The notes below the pieces were generated by a model. It did not search any database and had not been told where the DNA came from. It was given only the letters and a program-made list of their open reading frames with translations. The translations under genes and the position numbers were made by a program. This document shows positions 12,404 through 24,220 of a stretch of DNA of 64,000 nucleotides, one piece after another. The stretch lies in NCBI GenBank assembly GCA_008931825.1, contig QXVZ01029387.1:186001-250000 (forward strand). The letters are read 5' to 3'. Origin of the DNA: Phallusia fumigata. Its lineage: Eukaryota; Chordata; Ascidiacea; Phlebobranchia; Ascidiidae. How positions within the stretch are numbered: position 1 is the first letter of the stretch; every line of letters begins with the position of its first letter.

Positions 12404-15400
12404 TTTTTGTGGTACTCTAACTTGACAGATGCAAAATAACTAGAATATCTAAAAAAATATAAACAGGTTACAAAAATGATTTCATCGAACAAAACCAGCT
12501 CTTTTGCGTCTTAGCCACATAAAGTAAAATCAATCTCTCCGCGCAAAGTGCTTTATATGCGCGTGTATCACGGATCCTTGTACCACAACAAACTGCGCCT
12601 TAACTTAAAGCAACTCCACAACAAGATCACGTCGACTACTTTACTACATGTAATTGCTGACTCTCTCTGGAGAACTTGCGCTTCGCTGCGAGTGCGACCA
12701 CAAATCTGATTGATGACATGGCGGCACACCAATTTACCTAGTAAGGCCTCTCTCTCTTTCTCGCTGCTGCCTTTTTCCTTTTTCGCCAGCCAGCTGAGCG
12801 GAGTTGGTACAGCTCATTGCTTCGTGCATATCGGGACCTCATCCTTATCAAAATATTTATCCTCGCGCGCGGACCATTATCACAGTTTTTACTGGGCGAT
12901 TATTTGGCGACGCCAGCGAACGATATCGGCTGTCGATAACTAATTTCATGCTACAATTTTCGCGAGCGCGTGCTAGAAATTAATGCCACTTACGCCTCGA
13001 TTCGGATTACTAACTAACGATTTGGAATAAATTTAGCGTTCCAATTACGGGCTGGTCTACACTGATTATAGCTTGGCCATACCCAAAAATACCGTGTAAC
13101 GCAATGGACTTATTTTTGTAGGAGAAACACATTGATTGGTTAAAACCTCACTAGGCGCGATGAAATTAGTCTCGGGTAAAGCACCTGCACATCACTTGCA
13201 AAATTCCAACTTCATGCGTGTATTTTGACATCGCAACTTTTATTCACAGCCGATTTTAAGGTGTTAACTCGCCGCTGTGACGTCACGCCTTAATCGCGGA
13301 ATTTTCAGTAAACAGATCAATGTAAACAATGTCACTCAAACCGGTGACGGTTTAGCCTTGGGCTGGCATTGGCGAGGTTTTCGGACAAAGAATGTTTGCA
13401 ATATTCAATATAATCCGTTCCGAAATTTCATTGTATTTAAAGGACAAGTGGCGAACGACTGACCCATAGGCGGTTTGTGCCTGGCGCAAACTATTTCAAC
13501 AATCCGCCTCCCATTCGCGTCAGAGTTTCAGGAATTTTGTTTCTGCGAAATATTTGATCCAAAAACCGCAGTGCAGTATCGAGGTTGAAGCAAGTCCGTC
13601 GCAAACTTTCACAATCTCACACCGAAAATCCTATTCAGTGGGCTAATCCGCCGAAACTTGTGGTATGCTCAGTAAACCTGGAGCTGATGACCAGTGGGCA
13701 TGGAATTTAACAGACTTAGTATTACAGTAACTATTTTTTCCCGTTGTTGGAAACAAATATTTAACAACGAATAGACGCATTTAGCTGGGAAATTTGTTAG
13801 GCAAAAAAACAACAACAGACCAGAGTAACGATGCAAAGAAATTTAATAACGGCTGCGCAGTCGTGTTGGTGTTCTGATGATATGCAACCGTTCATTAAAC
13901 TTTAGATTAAAATTTCGCCCATTGACTGCCTATTATTGCCGCCTAGGTGCTCTGCTGACGACCTGCCGAGCGGTCAACGATGCAAAATCAACATCTCGTT
14001 AACTTTAGTGCCATTATGCTGCGATTTAACTCGCAGTCCGAATGCCGCAAACTTACATGGATTAAAAGTGATTAATTTGTTCTGCCCCAATTACTGGATA
14101 ATGGCAGTTATAATCTTGCCATCATGTCCAGTTGGTGTCTTTGCTTTCCAGTCCCAGCTCATCAATAGCTGCATCATAAAGATACAACCACTGGAGCATT
14201 TGCTTGTAATTTGAAATCTTGCTGTGTCACAAGTCGTTAGTACTATTTTGCGAAAGTTAGCCTTCCTGACAAACACTACAGTGTCGAAGGTGAAGTGTTG
14301 CCCAAAGGTGGAGGCCCTTATCAGTCGTTAGCTTATCTCGCCATGTTTTGATAACACTAATTTCTGCAACGTTGGCGATAATGCAGATAGTGCACGCGTA
14401 TTCACCATCATGATGCACCCTTAGTGACAAGAACGATAAGAACCTGTTCGTTAGCGATATTGGGTGGATATATTTGACAATTGGTAGCTCGAAGATAAAT
14501 TGGTGACATGGGTTTAAATTTTAACTAACTCATCAAGTTCGTCCGGGAGATAATAATGTTGACATTTAAGGTATAAAACCTTAATAAATTGTCACAAACA
14601 AGTTTTTCCTTTTATAAACTATAGTTACATTTGTGAAGTATATAAAATCATGTTTTTAATTGCACAAAAATCTGAAACGTAACAGTCTGTGAGCATAAGT
14701 TTTAGTGTCTCGCACAAACAAAACTTGTCTGTACTGTAATGTTCTCATGTCTAAAACTTGTTTAAACAGCTGGATGTCCATAAACGCGCTTTGTGACTGC
14801 ACCAGACGGCGTCCTATGCTACGGAATATTTAAATGCTGACTGACTCAGTCTCGCAAAAACATTTCGTCAGGTTACGAAAAAAAAATATATTGACACTGG
14901 GATAATATTGTTAACAGACTGATTTGATAAAGCAAGCGCTAAAAAGTCATCGCGGACAAGAACTTCCCTCCACAATTTTCGTCACCGTCGTTCACAATAG
15001 AAATGTTTCAGACAAATATTTGATCTGTTACTCTAGGGCAGGAAACCCACAGAGCAATGAAGAATGGCAATGGGATGTCAGCAAACAGGAAATTACGTTA
15101 CGATATAAATAAACGAACTACAGATATAAACAATAGCCCTATACAGTTTTGAAACACCATGTTAAATGCTTTAAACAATAATAATGTATAAAATTTGAAT
15201 CTCCATGACAAATTTACGCCACTTTTCGGAAAAGTGATCGTATATACAATTTTTCTAAAATAAGTAAAAAGTGAGTGCTCATATTCTGGCGTTGGTGTGT
15301 ATGTATGTTGGCTACAAACGTTAAAAACGTGCGCAAAATGTCTGTTGTGCTAAAACTAAAAGTCGCAAAACAAAATAATCAAAAACCTTTTTTTGTGATG

Positions 15401-15783
15401 AACGTGTCAACGAAATATATTTGCAACGTGTCAATACGGGTTCGTGTTCTAAATTCGTGAAAACAATAATTTCAAACCACTCCGATGCCTTGGTTCATGG
15501 ACCACGATTCGATCATATCCCAAAACATAAGCAGAATAAAGTCCAGCGCGTCTTCTTAAAAACATTACCCAATGCGCTCCAAAAGTCACGTTTTATTATC
15601 ATCACATTTCTATTCTTAAAACGGTCAGCGTTTACGGCAACTACAAGTCTACACCAACACAAAACAAACACTACTTTTTTTAGGCACGCGTAAATATCGG
15701 CGTCAGTTTGGTGATACGATGCAAGCTTAATTATGAGAAGACACATTCGCCAAAATGTTTACCACATAAACTATAACGTAAAG
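12404..15783. other. Intergenic region upstream of ephrin copy 2
   Basis: No exon supported on either strand. Pyrimidine-rich tracts occur around 12750-12790. The 12404-13000 part is the presumed promoter of the minus-strand ephrin. Short reading frames at 13277-14214 and 14924-15693 have no recognisable domains or splice context. Confidence 0.5.
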
Positions 15784-16198
15784 CAGGGCCGCCTCAACCG
15801 CGCGCCGCGGCCTTCGAGGTGTAGTTTTAAGTGGCCCGTGAGCGGACTTTTGACGTTTAGTTCATAGGCTGTCAAAATATACCAAAATTATACCAGTTTT
15901 TATTTTTGGGGGGCCTACTAATCAAGAACTTGTATACCAAACGCTTTGACAATAAACCATTTTTTTCAAATTTAGTGTAAATCGCATGCCAGTTTATGTA
16001 ACTATAGTGACTCAATATCACCCCGTGATGGCGTCGCAAAAGTTGTCCAAATTACAGGATTTGTGACGTCAAAGTGAAAACATTGTAACTGAACTTGATT
16101 GGTATTTTATTTTGAAAAAAAAAAAACGTTTGTGGCCTTTAATTAATTTTCTTCAAATAAAAGTGACTCGCAACATTTTAGAGGTTGGGGAAGGCCTG
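15784..16198. repeat. Non-autonomous hAT element, 415 bp
   Basis: The left end begins CAGGGCCGCCTCAACC and the right end, read inward, begins CAGGCCTTCCCCAACC, imperfect terminal inverted repeats of hAT type. The flanks are ACGTAAAG (15776-15783) and ACATAAAG (16199-16206), an 8-bp target duplication with one mismatch, the length hAT transposases make. No transposase frame is inside. It ends about 190 bp before the methionine tRNA. Confidence 0.75.
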
Positions 16199-16386
16199 AC
16201 ATAAAGCCCGATGGTGACCAATATTAATGCCGGATATATAGTATTTCGGTGTTCGTTCAAATGTTTGACACAATTTGTGGGACAAGTCCATCAATTTAAA
16301 CCGAAAATGCAGGGTAATTGTTACCGCCTATTCGATTTAAGCGCGCTTGTACAATATAAAAGCTTTTTGGAAGAGCTGCGTCCGTC

Positions 16387-16459
16387 GCCTCGATGGCGCA
16401 GTAGGCAGCGCGTGAGTCTCATAATCTCAAGGTCGTGAGTTCGATCCTCACTCGGGGCA
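16387..16459 (+). tRNA. trnM-CAU: tRNA-Met (CAT), elongator type
   Basis: A 73-nt cloverleaf without intron. The acceptor arm pairs GCCTCGA with TCGGGGC and has discriminator A. The anticodon loop is CTCATAA (anticodon CAT) and the T loop TTCGATC. The A box (GGCGCAGTAGGC) and B box (GTTCGATCC) are intact, and the sequence follows the known animal elongator Met tRNA almost base for base apart from compensated stem changes. It is free-standing, between the ephrin and astacin genes. Confidence 0.95.
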
Positions 16460-16461
16460 CG

Positions 16462-16466
16462 TTTTT
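16462..16466 (+). terminator. RNA polymerase III terminator of tRNA-Met
   Basis: A run of five T residues begins 3 nt after the tRNA end, the usual Pol III stop signal. Confidence 0.75.
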
Positions 16467-17766
16467 GTTGCGCTGAGGCATTTTACGCTTTCACATTCTT
16501 TATTTCTTGTTAAGACTTACGATGCATGTTAAAAAACAAAAATGTAACTTCTTTTACCCCTATAGCACAAACTCGCAAAGTTAATTAAGGAAGTTCCTTT
16601 TTATGTACCGATGATGACAATGGTGAGTATATTGTATTCCATTTTCATCATTATGTACCGATAATGACAGCAGCGATTGTCGAAACCTTTTGCAAAACAA
16701 ATTTGATCTCACTATATAGCCTACAAGTTTTATGACAGTTATTTTTGTAATTACGCTACTCTTCAAAACTGTGTCTCGTGTTCCAAAGACTTTGTTCACA
16801 TATTTTCAATATTTTCGTCGTTGAGAACCGTTTTGTTGCCGCCCCAAAATAAGTTCGGACCCCGTCATATTTCTACTATCCTTAAATTGCTAAGTCGACA
16901 CTATGTATTGCATGTGATGTCTCCCAAGACAAGGCAAATGTTGTTGCAGTGCAAAGTAGATGCTATAACTGACAGTTGAAACGTAATATTTATCTTCAGC
17001 CCCACTAAAATACAACCCAAACAAACCACCAAATCCAAGTAAAAAAAGCTTACAACGGACCCTAAAAACCCCTTGAGTACCGTTAGTTGCCATGCCGCGG
17101 ATTATGAACTACTGTAAAACTACCAGTGGTTAAATCTATTTCAATCCAACAACAAGAAGTCTAAAAACTTTTTTTCAGTACGCATAACCTATATATCTGA
17201 TCACTTTGGGAGTGCGTGAAGCCATTAAAAAAACGTGTGGGAAGCAAAACTTTTACGACTTTATAGCAAGAATTCTCAACATCTCTAGAGTCACCTCGTG
17301 TCGCATCTCAATGGTGGACGCGACAGAAACAAGACAAAATAACACCGAAAAACTCTGTTGATTCATTTTATTTAGAACGTTCGTTTGTAGCGGTGAGATG
17401 AACATGTGTAAAAACACAATTAATGTAGAAAAAAAGAAAATTGTAATTTAAGCTGCTTCCACTAACGATTTTGTAAAACTTGTGACATTTTTGAAAAGCG
17501 GAAATGCACGGAGGTTAGAAGTTGTACACCCCCCAAAAAAGACAAACAGCATAAGTTATTGTGACTTACACAAGCAACATTCACGTTTCCCATACAGCAT
17601 GTACTTTTAAGAAAAAATCAGTTGATATTGAGTTTGTACAAAACTAATAGGGTCATGCACAAAACTGTGTATTATTTAGGATTTTTGGCAAACAAAAGTT
17701 GCATGATAGTTACAAACAAATCGCGGTCATATTCCGAAAAACGTTGCCAAAACTCCTACGTGTCTT

Positions 17767-20515
17767 TTATTTTGACACGAAAAGCCAGGACGGTACATTT
17801 GACTGTGCTGAATACCAAGCGGAACGAAACCTTTTGCATTTGTACATCAAGTTTATTTGTTTGATGTCTTCCAGGGAAAATCCTTTGCGTTGTGCAACTG
17901 CTGGTTTGTTGGAACGTCTGACAACAAAACAATTATGATTAAGAATAAAAAAGCAAAACACAAAACTTTATGCTTTATGTCTGTAAAAGCAGACTGTAAG
18001 ATTTTAGAAAAGCGGCAGTTTGTGAATTCACTGCGCTGTGTATAGTATAGCGTTGACAGATAAATTCTAAGGTGATATTTTGACTTAATACCGTATAATG
18101 GTATACCTTTACAAAAGATCATCTACAGTGATGGATCGTATACGCAGGTTTTAAACCGTTGTATGATTCTAGCGGAATGACCAAAAAAAGAAAAGTACCT
18201 ATCAAAGACCATGTAAACTAATAGAAGTATTTCATTCCCCATTAACTCTTTTACAGTTGCGCGCATACTCGGAACTATAGTTTATTTAAATCTGAAACTT
18301 AAAGTATATTTTTTTTATTGTTTTAGGTTAAGATTGCAGCACACTTACCGATCAATGATGGTCGCCTGTCCGTTACTACTGAACGAGTAGCCACTGTAGT
18401 GCATCACTGACTGATAATCGTAGGGTGACCCCATTGAGTTAATCACGCGTTTGGTTAACTTCGCGAAATTGTATCTTTCACCTAGTAAAAGGAGTATAGA
18501 CCTTTGCCAAACACGGTAGCTTTTGATCATATAAAACAACACAAGAGAAGTCGGTGGTATAGCAAACTTCATTCCTAATAAAAAAACAGAAAAAAAACAG
18601 AACCGTTTGTAGTTTAAACACGTATAAGCATCAAAAATAGTCTGCAAGAAACAAACTTATTTTATCTGTGGTTGATTTTGTATTCGGCAATAATTAAAAT
18701 GTAAGCTTTGTTATACTCCACAACAGGCATATGTCATTGTGAAATTTCGACCTTGTATACAACCTTATAGTTTTTGCTTGAGAATGGACTAAAAAACAAA
18801 TAACTTGCCTGAAATCACATTTTCAAGGTGAATTTTGACAAATCGGTCCCTATCTGGCCTGGAATGTTCGTGGAAGAATCCCAAAGCATGCATTATCTCG
18901 TGAATTATAATTCCCTGCTCTTTATCACACCCAGTTCCAATGTAAATCTAAAACAGATGTCGTTTGCTACCGTTGTTGGCTATACGTCCATTAACCGTCC
19001 TGACCTTTTGTTTCCCACCAACTCTTCCGTAACTTGAAGCGCATTCGTTCCCATCCACAAATTCGATGTAGTCCACTTCGTTGGTTCGTGTTTCAAGTCT
19101 TACACAAGTCCTCGAAGCAAAATTTCTCATCGCTGAAAAAATCCTTCTGGTCTTAAGGAGGTTTTGCCCTTGAACAAAAGCTGGAATGGTAAAAAACTAT
19201 TTTTCACGAGGTTTGAACCCAGGACGATCCTAAGGAGTCTTATAGTGCTCCCATGTGGCCTTAGGGCTCCCATTTTAGTGCATCAAGGTAACTTACTGAC
19301 TGAAGAGTGAAGAGTGTAGGGAATAATGTAAGTTCCACCAGGTCCCCTCACGTTCCAGCGTTTGAGTTTGCGACTCGGCGCTCCTCTGGTGTTCGCGGCA
19401 AAGTATTTTCTGGCTTCTTCAGCTTCAGTGAAAAATGCATAGATGATAGATAGCATTAGCAAAACTCGCAATTTATTTACGAGTTGTCATGATAAACAAA
19501 CAACCATTATGAGCATTCGATTAAAATGTTTTGATAATGACAAAACAACATGTCAAATGTCAATATGCTTTACTTGAATACAGCTGGCTTGTTCATTTAT
19601 CACACAAAAATGCATTTGGAGTTATAACTACTAAAATGGTCAGCACTGGTTTAGGGAGCTACGACAAAAGGTACACATTGTCAACCATTTCAATTTTGTG
19701 TGCAAATATTGGCATTTCGAAAATATAGGTGAAAAACAAATAATTCCTACCTGTCATTACAATATCACCATCAAACAGACCGGAAAACTTGCATCGACAA
19801 CTGACAATGCATCCCATGTGATTGGTCTCAAATCCCAAAACGCAATCTTCAGTGCAAAGAGCAACGTCAAAATCGTCACAACTTATCACCCTCGCGTCCA
19901 ACCTTTCAAGAAGTCCTGGTAAAGAAACGACATTTTTCCCCACATTTTCCCAATCTGGTTTTGAAACAACTTGCCAACCTTGAAACTTAGGGATGGAATT
20001 CTCTCCGAGAAAACCGCTCGTCCGTTTGGCATCTATATACAATAAAAGAAAAAATTAAACTACAGGTATGTGTATACATACGTATTTTGCAGTAAAGTCG
20101 GAAGGTATTGCAATGGGCTCGTTTATACATGGTTCGATAACGTTGAGCACCGACGTTTGCGTACAACAACAACAAAACAAAATATAAAGTCGGTATTCAA
20201 TAAAATATAAAGTTGAACATTAAACATGTGAAAAGTAGCTGGTGCCTGTGTTTCTAGTTTTGGTCTGACTAACCGAAACTTTGTGTTTTAAAGTGATTTT
20301 TATGGCCACGCCGAACCTTTTCTGCGCATTTTCCGTTCAGCAAACCATAGCAAAATTTTACAATACCCTCACACAAATACAAAAAGCTGGAAAAGTGCTG
20401 CGGATTGTTCTAGGCTTAATACCTGTAAAAAGCGGATAAAAAAACTCCACATAATATACTTACAGCAACAGTTTGTTATTAGCAAGAACAAGGCAACTGA
20501 CAACAAAAATTCCAT
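17767..20515 (-). CDS. Secreted astacin-family zinc metalloprotease
   Basis: Exons 20464..20515, 19751..20032, 19297..19422, 19005..19180, 18809..18947, 18349..18481 and 17767..17917 join in phase to about 352 aa. A signal peptide ([13 protein letters not shown]) is followed by a Cys-rich stretch of antistasin-like spacing and then FDGD (residues about 104-107), which fits the FxGD aspartate-switch of astacin prodomains. The protease opens with KRWNV...YIIPY. The catalytic motif is [19 protein letters not shown] (zinc ligands His228, His232, His238) and the Met-turn is SVMHY (about 283-287). The domain ends with [11 protein letters not shown]...YKC and a short tail; no CUB, EGF or MAM domain follows. 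The intron after the catalytic exon uses a GC donor (AG|GCAAGT). Extracellular proteolysis of matrix or growth factors is the family role; the substrate is unknown. Confidence 0.92.
19205..19245 (-). repeat. tRNA-like SINE fragment in astacin intron
   Basis: On the minus strand the stretch reads GGATCGTCCTGGGTTCAAAC, containing a B-box-like GGTTCAAAC. Nearly the same words (GGATCGTCCCGGGTTCGAAC) occur at about 44780-44798 on the plus strand, so this is probably a dispersed tRNA-derived fragment. Confidence 0.4.
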
Positions 20516-20726
20516 GCTGACATATATGCTGGTTCATATGCTTCCAAAGAGCGAACGTTCCATCGAACATTTGTGTAAGCGAATGTAAACCCCGCACTGT
20601 CACTGGGAAATGTCAGGAATATGACATTTCTAATTCCGGCGTGTGATTGACACAAACGGGCAGGCATTCCTGTTTAGCATGTATAATATCTGATTCTGCC
20701 CTACGACGCTTCGGTAATAGTTACAT

Positions 20727-20950
20727 CAGTGATTCTCAACCGCGGCTCGCAACCGCCCCTGCGGCTGTCATAAAATACTTTTCGTCGCTGAAAATATTCC
20801 GCAAAACGTTCTGCGCTTTTTAAATTTTCAATTACTGTTATCGATGGAAATTATTACGAATGCTTAACGGTGGTGACATTTTTATGTGGCTTTTTACAAA
20901 CTTCAGTTGTCGAATTTGGCCCTGACATTTAACAAGGTTGAGTGTCATTG
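20727..20950. repeat. Short hAT-like element, about 224 bp
   Basis: The left end CAGTGATTCTCAACC and the inward-read right end CAATGACACTCAACC resemble hAT termini. The flanking 8-mers AGTTACAT and GTTTTCAT agree at five of eight positions, as expected for an old insertion. No coding content. Confidence 0.5.
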
Positions 20951-20961
20951 GTTTTCATCAC

Positions 20962-21080
20962 AGTTCTTCAACCGGAGTTCCGCGAAACCCTAGTGTTCCG
21001 AAAAACAGTCGGAAAACTTTTGAAACTAGTACCTATAGTGTTCCGGAAAGAAGTTCCGTCAGCTCGGGTTAATCGAAGTT
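20962..21080. repeat. hAT-like terminal fragment
   Basis: Begins CAGTTCTTCAACCGGAGTTC and continues with GTTCCG words typical of Charlie-like hAT ends. The right end is unclear and no target duplication could be matched, so this may be a truncated copy. Confidence 0.35.
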
Positions 21081-22226
21081 TAGTTTAAGAATTTAAACGA
21101 GAAATATTTATACCAATGCCGAGAATACACGATTGCCAATGAGTAAAACTTGTAAAATATATGTTTTTCTGTATGTAGGTACTAGTTTCAAAAGCTCATT
21201 TACTGAGGTTTCGCAATATTTGTCTAACTATGGGTTCGGTAGCTCCAAAAAGTTGATACTGGTTTACATACAAAATCTCGAAAACAGTATTTTCTTCATT
21301 AAAACGCTTTGCGAATGTTGAAGGAAATGACGCGTTTACTGCCATAGTTAAACACCCACATCCTCTTATTTATGCTGATAGAAGTTGACTACACATTTTG
21401 TCAAGCGTTGGATGGAACATCCTGACACGAAAGGGTAAACACGAAAGCCATTTTCAAAAATGTATTTATTCGCACGTTTTGGGCTGAAATGATCAAAACT
21501 GACATTGAAGTTTCAAACCAACATTCACTTTTGAAATCGGAGTCAATCATACAGACGAATGTTAAACACACAAATCAGGAACTTAATCTTAATTGACAAT
21601 AAAAGGCAAAAACGTAAATCGGAAAGAAACATGCTTTCGTTAATTGGAGCAGCAAACGGATAGCTTAGGTTGACTTCTGAAAGACATGTTGTGTCATTTA
21701 CTTATACTAAGTACCCAAGAAATTGCACCTATAGTTGCATAGCACTGCAATACGCTATGCGCTACAAATTACACATACAATTTACACACCGGGGTTTAAC
21801 ATCATGTTCGTGCATGAGTTGACAAAATTGCCAAATTAAAAATCAAATGAGGGCGATATTTTGAACTTATTTGTGAAAGAATGTAGTTTTGACTCTGCAC
21901 AATTATAACTCGTCCAATACACTTTCACGCAACACAGTTGTAACATTGATTGCACACCAGCAAAAAAGCACCAAGCACACAGTTTGTGAATTTACAACTG
22001 CAAAACACTGTGAGCCTGTTTATCGACATGATCTGACTGTTTTAGTGCAGTAAACGAAAAAGATTGTGCTTAACATTAAAGATTTAGCTTGTAAATTTAC
22101 AGTTGTTAATTAGATAAGTAAAGTAGAACCAGATTTGCAACGAAATTATATTGCACCAAGAATTACCCAAACGTCTAATTTCCCCAACCATTGGAAAACA
22201 TCGCAACAAAACATTAAAGTTCTCTG

Positions 22227-24220
22227 TCAGTAACATCCCTTCAAATTTAACCAATCTTCGGCGCTGCCCAGTACGTGCTTATCCATCCACAAGGGGTCAG
22301 TCTGGAGGCGTTTGGCATTAGAAGCAAGAAAATCTAAGAAATGATCAACACTGTGTTCTTCGGCAGACAAGGCCCACATAATCTCACGGAAGTCTTGCAT
22401 ACTGAAACTCGTCACGTCAATTTTGTGCCCGCAATATCGTATATGACGTGACGATTTACGTTTGGTTTTATTTTTCGCCGACTTTTTGACGCGGGACTCG
22501 GATGATTGACAGGACGTGGTGGTTACATCGGACAGCCTGCTTTCGTCAATTGCTGAAAACACGCTGCTACATGGGGAGGACGACGATGTTCCAAATCGGT
22601 CAGATTGTTCTGATATGTTTACAGTTGGCATTTGTGGTCCACAATGTCCTTGCATATGATGCTGCGCACTGTGCGAGTTTTGAATGTCATAAGGCATCTG
22701 CATGTCATTTCTTTGCACGCTAGGTTTTTGACTATTTCCTGATTCAACCACTAAGTACGGATACGCATTTGTGTCTTTATTACTAGAACTTGGTGAAGTT
22801 TCGTGGCTTAAACCTCCTTCCTTCTGCTCTTCGTTCAAGTCAGTCAACTTTAACTCAAACGAAGTATCAGGATTAGTGCTAACAGCATCTTCTGTTTGAA
22901 TCACTGAAACGTGGTTTGTGGGTTTATTTTCTTCACTGTCCTCCTGAATAGGTGACAAATGTTGAAGAATATTTCCACGATTCGTAGCTCTAGGTCTGTA
23001 GTTGTTTTGTCGTGGACTCCGATGAGCAAAGCCGTTTGTGTGGAGCCTCGGATCTTGACTCCTACCCGGCAAATCCTGTTCATAACCAAAGTTCCCACTC
23101 GAGTTAGGGTTCTGTGCGTTTCCCGACCTTCCATGTAACAATGATTGCGTCCTCTGGGAATATTTGCGGCCAGACCAGTGGTCCTCCATCTGTTGCATGC
23201 GATACTGCATGTCCTCCAAGCGTTGGTGCAAGTGGACACACTCGCGGTGTTTGTGAATGGCATAGTCCCGCTCTTTGTCCCACCTCATGTGATAGTACCT
23301 GATGTGTTCGTCTTTTTCGTACAGCTGCGCACTCACTGAGTTGAATTTTTGTTGCATTGAATTTAGTTGTTTCTGTAACGCACTGACTTCTGCTTCTTTT
23401 TCATCTAGCCTTCTTTTGGTAAGGTTTGATTCTTCAATGGCTTTTTCTGCGGTCAGTTTGTATTTGTCTTTGGTTTTTAAGAGATCTTCACTTTTTGATT
23501 TCAGTTCCCTTTCGCACTTAATTTTTTGTTCAAGTTTATCCTCCCGCTTTCGTAGCAGTAAGGATGATTTTTGCAATTGTTTCCTCAGTTTGGTAATTAT
23601 CGTGTTTCTATGCATGACTTTTTTACGGATTCGGTCGATACTGCTCGACGCTTCGGCGATAACTACGTCAGCATCTAATGACGTCTGTACGGAATCTAAA
23701 GAAAAACATTTGGTTACAAAATTTGGCCATTTTTTTCTGCACAACTCAATGTATAGGCTACTTGTAGGTATTGAAACGACGTTCAACTACAACATGATTA
23801 GGTCGAAACTGTTTGACCAATTAGTGAGCCCCCTAAATAAAAACCTGGACGTTCAATTTGCGTTGTACCATACGTACCATCAAAACTTTCTTGCAAAATT
23901 TTATTCTCTTCGGTTTGTTCTGTTGCTTGTAATTCCGCTTTGACACTTTTGTGCAAGTCGTTGGTCGCTGACCTTGTACAGGCCATCCGCATGTCGATCT
24001 CTTTACTAAGTTTCGCTTGACTCGATATTTCGTCAAATCCCTTGGACTTTTCTTCAGCCAATTCGCTTCGTAGAGTTTGAACTTCTTCCAGGGCATATTT
24101 TAATGCAGACCGAAACTCCGTCATGTAATTAGTCTGTTCTTTCATGTCTTCCAGTTGGTGAACCACTTGCATATCTGTTGGCCATGGACGTTCCAATACG
24201 CACGAACTATTCTCAAGCAT
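22227..24220 (-). CDS. Coiled-coil protein of unknown function
   Basis: Two exons, 23878..24220 and 22227..23695, join in phase (GAT|G to AT TCC) to about 603 aa; the start is the first ATG of the open frame. Residues of roughly 15-260 are rich in Lys/Glu/Gln/Leu with heptad-like spacing (for example LRKQLQKSSLLLRKREDKLE), so a long coiled coil is likely. The middle is polar, Ser/Asn/Gln-rich and probably disordered. The C-terminus is distinct: a basic KNKTKRKSSRHIRY stretch followed by a folded-looking region (DFREIMWALSAEEHSVDHFL...). No signal peptide or membrane segment. I do not recognise the family; centrosomal or cytoskeletal adaptors are possible but unsupported. The frame is long and intact on the minus strand, so the antisense frame over it is a shadow. 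Confidence 0.82.

Larger units (their letters stand above)
20516..22226. other. Spacer between astacin and coiled-coil genes, with hAT relics
   Basis: Holds the astacin promoter side and the 3' region of the coiled-coil gene. Apart from the two hAT-like repeats near 20727 and 20962, nothing coding is supported. Confidence 0.5.

Noticed and set aside
12710-12943. 77-codon plus-strand frame after a CT-rich tract
   Set aside because: Low-complexity start and no domain; more likely promoter-side sequence of the ephrin gene.
23302-23943. 213-codon open frame on the plus strand
   Set aside because: Antisense shadow of the coiled-coil gene; its Cys/Ser/Leu-rich content is what Lys/Glu/Gln-rich codons give in reverse.
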